Shown here piece by piece: positions 5,413 to 10,477 of a stretch of 10,477 nucleotides of DNA; position 1 is the first letter of the stretch, and each line of letters begins with the position of its first letter. The stretch is from Candidatus Sumerlaeota bacterium. Its GTDB lineage: Bacteria; Sumerlaeota; Sumerlaeia; JADFCT01. The DNA is taken from the NCBI GenBank assembly GCA_017161665.1, contig JADFCT010000100.1, positions 1 to 10,477 on the forward strand, in the 5' to 3' direction. The notes under the pieces were generated by a model that was not told the origin of the DNA, did not search any database, and was given only the letters and a program-made list of their open reading frames with translations. The translations under genes were made by a program, and so were the position numbers.

Positions 5413-7094
5413 AAAAAAGCAAAACGAATATCCGCCGCCAGGGGCTGCTCATCGCCAGTCTGCTGGCCGCTGTGACCAGCGTGATTGCAGCCGTCCCCAA
5501 CTGGTACGGCCTGCTCCTGACACAAGAGGGATACCAGTATCTCTGGAGCCCGGCCCCCTATGATAACAACACCTATTTTGCCAAAATGCGCCCCGGCTAT
5601 CGTGGGGAATGGTTGACCACAAACTTGTACGACACCATCGACCATGAACCGGTCCTGATGTACCCCTTCCATGTGGTGTTGGGCCACGGCGCGCGCTGGT
5701 ATGGACAATGGCTCCACTGGCGGACCGGTGAGGCGCCCCGAACACCACAGGTTCTGGCGCTGATCTATGATCGAGCCCGCGTCGGACTGACCTTCGCGCT
5801 GTTTATGACTCTATACTGGCTCGCGGGGCGGTTAACCTGCCGTACAGATAAGCGGCTCTGGATGACATTGTACGCCATGATCGGGGGAGGCATCGGCACG
5901 TATGCCATCTCCGAATCCCACTGTCTCCTTTCCTGTGTCATGTTTCCCCATTTTACCTTCTCGTTGATATTCTGCGCCCTCACCGCCGGCGCCTTCCTCA
6001 GTGTCGTCCTTCGGCCCGATCGATGGCTTCGATACACATTGCTCTGCGCCCTCTCGGGCTTTGTCCTGGGATGGGTGCATCCTTTTGATGTTCTGCCGCT
6101 AGGCTTGGCAGGGCTGAGCTTTCTGCTTGTCCGCTGGATAACGACAGGCTCCTTCCGGTCCTTATGGAAACTGCTGACTGCCGGGCTCGCCTTTGGAATC
6201 GCAGGGGGGGGACCGATCGCCTACCTGCTGTGGGTCAAACAAAGTCACGACATGTTCCAGGTCATCAATGCCCAGAATTATCTCAAATGGGATTATTTCG
6301 GCCAGTGGGCGGTGGCGCTGGACATCTTTCTAATTCTGGCTTTGGTGGCCATCGGCGCGCTGGCGCGCCGGAACTGGCGCAACCCCCGGATTCAGTTCGT
6401 CGGCTTGTGGATTCTGTCCATTCTCATCATGGTCAATATTCCCGTCATGTTTCAGCGACGGATGATCGAAGGCCTTCCGATTGCCTTGGGAATGGCTGTG
6501 GGCTTGTGGGTGGATCCGGCGCTGCTGGGATGGATTGGTCGATGGCGAAAGGGTGGAAAGAAAGAAACCACTGGAAGACAATCGCCGGTGTCGCGACGCC
6601 CCGTGATTCGAAGACATCAGTTCCTGGTATATGGCTGTGTGCTCCTCTTGCTCCTTCCCCGAACCCTATGGTCCCTGTATCAGTACAGTTTCGCCCTTTT
6701 TGATCCTAAGGCGCCGGATCATTATGTGCATTTTTCGGAACTGGAAGCCATGGACTGGCTGGCCGAACACACAAACTGGCGTGATACGATCTGGGCCTCC
6801 ATGGACCGCGCGAACGCGATTCCCTATCTCACCGGCAACCGTGTGCTCTACGGCCATAACGTCGAGACAAGTTTCTCCCAGCAAAAACGACTGTTTACCG
6901 GGAACCTCTTCTCCGGCCAGATGACCTGGAAAGAATTCCAAAAACACGTGGACACATTCGCTGTGGATTATTTGTATGTCGGGCCGTTGGAAAAGCAATT
7001 CCATCAACGGGGCGCCCCGCCCTTTGGATATGACCAACTCGGACGCCCCGCCTTCACCAACGGCTTCGTGGAAATATTTCGTCTGCGGCGTTGA
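5409..7094 (+). CDS. Polytopic membrane protein, probable GT-C-type glycosyltransferase (561 aa)
   Basis: After a basic N-terminus (MKKSKTNIRR) and a first helix (12-30) comes a large extracytoplasmic loop with YDNNTYFAKM (51-60) and HEPVLMYPFH (79-88). About ten more hydrophobic segments follow, near 122-142, 149-165, 176-200, 207-224, 226-243, 254-275, 299-318, 328-346, 352-374 and 404-425. The last ~130 residues are soluble, with SELEAMDWLAEHTNW (443-457), IPYLTGNRVLYGH (471-483) and FAVDYLYVG (517-525). An acidic residue in the first long loop (here D52), many helices and a C-terminal globular domain are the plan of GT-C transferases that use polyprenyl-phosphate sugars. I infer that class; donor and acceptor are unknown. 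The ATG overlaps the trpF stop (ATGA), implying translational coupling. The gene ends the plus-strand run and converges with the oxidoreductase gene 10 bp on. No terminator is evident in that gap. Confidence 0.8.
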   Translation: MKKSKTNIRRQGLLIASLLAAVTSVIAAVPNWYGLLLTQEGYQYLWSPAPYDNNTYFAKMRPGYRGEWLTTNLYDTIDHEPVLMYPFHVVLGHGARWYGQWLHWRTGEAPRTPQVLALIYDRARVGLTFALFMTLYWLAGRLTCRTDKRLWMTLYAMIGGGIGTYAISESHCLLSCVMFPHFTFSLIFCALTAGAFLSVVLRPDRWLRYTLLCALSGFVLGWVHPFDVLPLGLAGLSFLLVRWITTGSFRSLWKLLTAGLAFGIAGGGPIAYLLWVKQSHDMFQVINAQNYLKWDYFGQWAVALDIFLILALVAIGALARRNWRNPRIQFVGLWILSILIMVNIPVMFQRRMIEGLPIALGMAVGLWVDPALLGWIGRWRKGGKKETTGRQSPVSRRPVIRRHQFLVYGCVLLLLLPRTLWSLYQYSFALFDPKAPDHYVHFSELEAMDWLAEHTNWRDTIWASMDRANAIPYLTGNRVLYGHNVETSFSQQKRLFTGNLFSGQMTWKEFQKHVDTFAVDYLYVGPLEKQFHQRGAPPFGYDQLGRPAFTNGFVEIFRLRR

Positions 7095-7104
7095 CCGGCC
7101 TCAA

Positions 7105-8274
7105 TCACCCTTTCAAGGGATCCACGCGAACTTGTAACGGAAAAGGAATCCGTCTTCCAGTCAGGGCTGATTGATATACCGCCGTCAGCATCTCAACGGT
7201 CCAGCGCCCGTCCCGCGCAGAACAGACCGGCTCCTCGGCCGCTTCAATGGCATGAATCAGGCTGCGAATGGGCTGACGCATCCAATCCGGCGACACCGCG
7301 CCGTCCGCCACGGGCAGGGGACGCCATTGTTGCGAGGCGTTTTCAAAACAGGAAAACGGCGAATCCCAGTACATCATATCCTTGCCGGACTGAAAGACGA
7401 GAATCCGCCGCGTTCCCCGGATTTCAAATCCCCATTTCGCTTCGGAACTGACCGTTCGATTCCAGTGGTCGTCCGTCCGAATCGAATCCCAGGTACAGAT
7501 CACGCCATTCGGGAAACCAAACGTGGCGCGGATCGTATCGCCCGCCACACGAATGGGTTCCGAGCCATTGCGCGCGTCGCCGGGCATCACGATCGGCCGC
7601 CCCTCCGTGGTCACCATGGCGGAACACCAGATCGGATCGCCAAAGAACATGCGCATGGTGTCGAAATCATGGGTCCCCAAGACAATCATATCCTCTCCCC
7701 CCACCCGCGCGTCCTGTTTCCCGCGGAAGCGGGCCTCCAATACCTGCCCTGCGAAGCCCTGCTCCAAGAGGCCTTTCATATTGTGGAAGACGGTTTGATA
7801 CCGGCGATGATGGGCCAGGGCGATTCGAGTTCCCTGTTTTTCGGCCGCCTCGACGATGGCGTCGGCGTCTTCGATGGTCGCCGTAAACGGTTTTTCCATG
7901 AAGATATGCGCGCCCGTCGCAATGGCGTGCTCGGCCATGGCGCGGTGGCAATCCGGCAGGCGGGGCGCGATGGAAACCAGATCCGGCCGCTCCTTGTCCA
8001 ACATGTCGCGATAATCCGCATATTGTCGTTTGGCGCCCGACCGTTTGGCCGCAGCGGCCAACCCCTTGGGATCCCCATCGGCAATGGCTTCCAGAGAAAC
8101 GGCATCCAGGCCGCGGAAAATCATCTCATAACTGTGGCCGTAATTGCCGCCCCCCGTGCGTCCGATCACGGCAACTTTGTATTTTTTCGGCGCCGCCGAG
8201 ACGCTCGGACCACGCAGAGCGCTCAAAGCGCCCAGGGCCGACGCGCCCAAAAATGTTCGGCGAGAAGTATGCAT
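7105..8274 (-). CDS. Tat-exported Gfo/Idh/MocA family oxidoreductase (389 aa)
   Basis: The N-terminus has a twin-arginine signal, SRRTFLG (4-10), then a short hydrophobic stretch and an Ala-rich cleavage region near 24-28, so folded, cofactor-loaded export is expected. A Rossmann fold follows: VAVIGRTGGG (34-43) is the nucleotide-binding strand-loop, and the EKP motif (127-129) is typical of the family. The C-terminal alpha/beta domain carries GTHDFD (200-205), where His202 is the likely catalytic residue. Families of this type oxidise or reduce sugars, inositols and related polyols with NAD(P), or use tightly bound NAD to cleave glycosides. The substrate cannot be told from sequence. Length is normal for exported members, which are abundant in Planctomycetota-type bacteria. 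The start is fixed by a strong ribosome site, GAAGGAGA, 6 nt upstream. The gene is divergent from the esterase-like gene, suggesting a shared carbohydrate role. Confidence 0.93.
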   Translation of the reverse strand: MHTSRRTFLGASALGALSALRGPSVSAAPKKYKVAVIGRTGGGNYGHSYEMIFRGLDAVSLEAIADGDPKGLAAAAKRSGAKRQYADYRDMLDKERPDLVSIAPRLPDCHRAMAEHAIATGAHIFMEKPFTATIEDADAIVEAAEKQGTRIALAHHRRYQTVFHNMKGLLEQGFAGQVLEARFRGKQDARVGGEDMIVLGTHDFDTMRMFFGDPIWCSAMVTTEGRPIVMPGDARNGSEPIRVAGDTIRATFGFPNGVICTWDSIRTDDHWNRTVSSEAKWGFEIRGTRRILVFQSGKDMMYWDSPFSCFENASQQWRPLPVADGAVSPDWMRQPIRSLIHAIEAAEEPVCSARDGRWTVEMLTAVYQSALTGRRIPFPLQVRVDPLKG

Positions 8275-8280
8275 CTGACA

Positions 8281-8288
8281 TCTCCTTC
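8281..8288 (-). promoter_or_regulatory. Strong ribosome binding site of the Gfo/Idh/MocA gene
   Basis: On the minus strand GAAGGAGA (8288-8281) lies 6 nt before ATG 8274. It is the best Shine-Dalgarno match in the window and confirms that translation begins at the twin-arginine signal. Confidence 0.8.
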
Positions 8289-8321
8289 AGAGAAATACCG
8301 GGAAGCGACTTCACAAGGCCC

Positions 8322-8359
8322 TTTACATCCCGTCCCGGACAAGCGATACAATCGTATCG
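8322..8359 (+). promoter_or_regulatory. Candidate promoter with overlapping operator-like palindrome for the esterase gene
   Basis: TTTACA (8322-8327, 5 of 6 to the -35 consensus) and TACAAT (8347-8352, 5 of 6 to the -10 consensus) are 19 bp apart, slightly longer than ideal. Transcription would start near 8359, about 50 nt before ATG 8410. A perfect 6-bp inverted repeat, CGATAC then AATC then GTATCG (8344-8359), covers the -10. This is where a repressor dimer would block transcription. No clear promoter for the divergent minus-strand gene was found in the 135-bp region (8275-8409). Inferred from pattern only. Confidence 0.4.
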
Positions 8360-8409
8360 GAAGCGGACGACGAAGACCAACAAAACATTACGCCTTTGCG
8401 AGGATAATC

Positions 8410-10477
8410 ATGCGCGAACACTCATCAAACAAAATGCTGTCACAGACAATCATTCCGGCCCTGTGCCTTCTCTTAACAGCGGTCCTGCCCCCCACCCCGA
8501 CTTTCGCGGCCGAACCGCCGGAGGACATCCACATCCTCATCGGCCATGACGACCGGTGTGGCGGCCCTCCGGCGGAAATGATGCAGCGTTACCTCACCCG
8601 TGAGACACAGATCGCCTGGGATCGCTGGAAGGCGACCTATGAAGCCATTGATACACCCGAACAAATCACCACCTATCAAAAAGCCCGACGCACGTTTTTT
8701 GTTGAGCAGTTGGGCGGCTTTCCCGAACGAACGCCGCTCAATGTCCAGAAGGTCGGCGTCGTCCAGCGCGAAGGTTTTCATGTCGAAAAAATCATCTTCG
8801 AATCATTGCCCGGTGTCTTTGTAACCGGCGCCGCCTTTGTCCCCGACGCCAAACGCTTCGCGCCCCCCTGGCCCGGCGTGCTCATCCCCTGCGGCCATTC
8901 CGAAAATGGAAAGGCCTACGACGGCTATCAACGGGCCAGCGCCCTCATGGCCCTCAACGGCATGGTCGCCTTCATCTTCGACCCCTACGACCAGGGCGAG
9001 CGCTATCAACTCCTCAACGACACCGGCAAACCGATCATCGGCGGCACGAAAGGTCATACCATGATGGGAGTCGGTTCCATCCTGCTGGGAACCAATTTCG
9101 CCCGCTATGAAATATGGGACGCCATGCGGGGGCTGGACTATCTGGCCCAACGTCCCGATGTCGATGCCGATCGCCTCGGCTGTACGGGCAACAGCGGCGG
9201 GGGCACCCAGACCTCCTACCTCATGGCCTTGGACGACCGCGTCAAAGCCGCCGCGCCGAGCTGTTATCTCTGCGGCCTGTATCCGCGTACCCTCAAACTC
9301 TATGAGCCTCAGGACGCCGAACAGAATATCTATGGTCAACTGGCCTTTGGCATGGATCACGCCGATTATATCCTCATGCGCGCCCCCAGTCCTGTCCTGA
9401 TGCTGACGGCAACGCAAGACTTCTTTAACATCGACGACGCCTGGGCCACCTTCCGCTATGCCAAGCGTCTCTATTCGCGGCAGGGATATGCCGAACGCGT
9501 CGATATCCTCGAAAACGACGCGCCTCACAACTACAGTCAGGCCCAACGGGAAGGCGCGGCCCGCTGGATGAGTCGATGGCTCAAGAACGAGGATCGGCCG
9601 ATCAGCGAGCCAGCCGATCTCACCGTCCTCACCGAAGAGGAAATCCAATGCGCCCCTCAAGGGCAGGTCGTGCTCCTGGACGGCGCCCGTACGCTCTATG
9701 ACGTCAATCGCGAACTCAACGCTAAGTACGCAAAAGAACGCGCAGAACGTTGGAAAAACACCCCCGACGACGCGCTGGCCCAGGCCCGCGCCATCGCAAA
9801 AGTTCGTTCGTTGTCCGATCTTCCCATACCAGAGGTCACACAAGTAGAGACTCTCGACCGGAAGACATATACGTTGGAAACCCTTCTGTTGCATCCTGAA
9901 AACGGCATCGTCCTGCCTGCCATTCTTGCCCGTCCTAAAAAGGCGCCAAACGCCCCCGGCTCCTCCCCCATCCTCATGACCGACGAATGGGGCATCGCCC
10001 TGGCCTCGCGCCCCGGCGGCGTCATGGACCGCATGATGGCCGAATTTTCCGTTCCGCTGCTCTTTGTCGAACCACGCGGCATCGGCGAAACCCGCCAGAC
10101 CAATCACAACTACTTCAAACCCTGGTTTGGTTCGGACGGACAAGATGCTTACACGGCCTATCTGCTCGGTCGTTCCTTTGTGACCATGCGCGCCGAAGAC
10201 CTTCTGGTCGCCGCCCGCTATCTGAAGGAACACGCCCAGTCTCAAAGCATCCAGCTGTGGGCCGTTGGCAATGTCGGCGTCCCCGCCCTTCACGCCGCCG
10301 CCTTCGAGCCGGCGCTCTTTGACCGTGTGGAACTCGTGGGCATGATTGAATCTTGGACCGCGGTCCTCAATACAGACATCACCCGCAACCAGCTCATTAA
10401 CACCGTCCATGGCGCTCTGCCCGTCTATGACCTGCCTGACCTGGTGGGAAGCCTCGGCGACCGCATAAAAATGATGA
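8410..10477 (+). CDS. Secreted two-domain acetylxylan-esterase-like alpha/beta hydrolase, 3' end beyond the window
   Basis: The frame is open for 689 codons to the window edge. Residues 1-33 form a signal peptide with a probable cut after TFA. Domain 1 (about 130-395) is an alpha/beta hydrolase with PGVLIPCGHSENG (155-167). Its nucleophile elbow GNSGGG (260-265) places Ser262, ATQDFFN (334-340) supplies Asp337, and NDAPHNYSQ (369-377) supplies His373. This is a full triad like that of acetylxylan esterases and related prolyl-oligopeptidase-type hydrolases. Domain 2 (about 485 onward) repeats the plan with PILMTDEWG (520-528) and VEPRGIGETR (553-562). Its elbow-like segment is GNVGVPAL (620-627), so Val622 takes the Ser position and this half is probably non-catalytic. 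The visible end, YDLPDLVGSLGD, precedes where a last core strand is expected, so roughly 30-60 residues may be missing. The start has AGGA 5 nt upstream. The likely role is deacetylation of polysaccharide or another ester outside the cytoplasm; the substrate is inferred. Confidence 0.85.
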   Translation, partial: MREHSSNKMLSQTIIPALCLLLTAVLPPTPTFAAEPPEDIHILIGHDDRCGGPPAEMMQRYLTRETQIAWDRWKATYEAIDTPEQITTYQKARRTFFVEQLGGFPERTPLNVQKVGVVQREGFHVEKIIFESLPGVFVTGAAFVPDAKRFAPPWPGVLIPCGHSENGKAYDGYQRASALMALNGMVAFIFDPYDQGERYQLLNDTGKPIIGGTKGHTMMGVGSILLGTNFARYEIWDAMRGLDYLAQRPDVDADRLGCTGNSGGGTQTSYLMALDDRVKAAAPSCYLCGLYPRTLKLYEPQDAEQNIYGQLAFGMDHADYILMRAPSPVLMLTATQDFFNIDDAWATFRYAKRLYSRQGYAERVDILENDAPHNYSQAQREGAARWMSRWLKNEDRPISEPADLTVLTEEEIQCAPQGQVVLLDGARTLYDVNRELNAKYAKERAERWKNTPDDALAQARAIAKVRSLSDLPIPEVTQVETLDRKTYTLETLLLHPENGIVLPAILARPKKAPNAPGSSPILMTDEWGIALASRPGGVMDRMMAEFSVPLLFVEPRGIGETRQTNHNYFKPWFGSDGQDAYTAYLLGRSFVTMRAEDLLVAARYLKEHAQSQSIQLWAVGNVGVPALHAAAFEPALFDRVELVGMIESWTAVLNTDITRNQLINTVHGALPVYDLPDLVGSLGDRIKMM

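Noticed and set aside
7108..7119. CCCTT/AAGGG palindrome near the convergent junction, considered as a terminator
   Set aside because: The loop is only 2 nt, there is no T-tract on either strand, and it falls inside the last codons of the oxidoreductase gene.
8803..10410. 535-codon open frame on the minus strand, opposite the esterase-like gene
   Set aside because: It is exactly codon-aligned with the sense gene, so it stays open simply because the sense gene avoids TTA, CTA and TCA codons over this stretch. The sense frame has a signal peptide, a catalytic triad and family motifs; the antisense product shows none.

Overview
This is a fairly GC-rich window from a bacterial chromosome. It carries eight protein-coding genes, two of which run off the ends. 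I see no rRNA, tRNA, CRISPR array or insertion sequence. The right-hand pair is a Tat-exported Gfo/Idh/MocA oxidoreductase divergent from a secreted two-domain acetylxylan-esterase-like hydrolase. Expanded families of exported oxidoreductases and such esterases are typical of the Planctomycetota/Verrucomicrobiota/Lentisphaerota group and of Hydrogenedentota-like bacteria, so I infer an uncultured relative of these. That placement rests on gene content only; no marker gene is present.

Left edge (1-1040, minus): the 346 N-terminal codons of a YihY/BrkB-type (UPF0761) inner-membrane protein, with an unusual Ser/Thr/Asp/Pro-rich insert in its first large loop. A 355-bp intergenic region (1041-1395) separates it from a divergent 86-residue two-helix membrane protein of PLDc_N type (1396-1656). 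That small gene looks monocistronic, with a credible promoter at 1328-1357 and a hairpin-plus-T-tract terminator at 1649-1687.

Centre (1876-7094, plus): a tightly spaced run of four genes. It begins after a leader with several overlapping inverted repeats. The first gene encodes a 627-residue protein of no family I can name with certainty. Its N-terminal layout resembles the TraB/PrgY and DUF5682 type of domain. It is followed by a MoxR-family AAA+ ATPase, then trpF (phosphoribosylanthranilate isomerase), then a polytopic GT-C-like membrane protein that overlaps trpF by four bases. MoxR genes usually sit beside DUF58 or von Willebrand A genes. Neither is here, so the 627-residue protein is the natural candidate partner or substrate of the ATPase. 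This pair is the best candidate for an undescribed system in the window.

Right (7105-10477): the oxidoreductase gene (minus) converges on the membrane-protein gene with a 10-bp gap and is transcribed away from the esterase gene (plus). Their 135-bp shared control region contains a promoter-like pair and a 6+6-bp inverted repeat over the predicted -10 of the esterase gene. The esterase keeps a full Ser-Asp-His triad in its first hydrolase domain. The second domain has Val where a nucleophilic Ser would be expected. Together the two genes look like a small module for exported carbohydrate or carbohydrate-ester processing.
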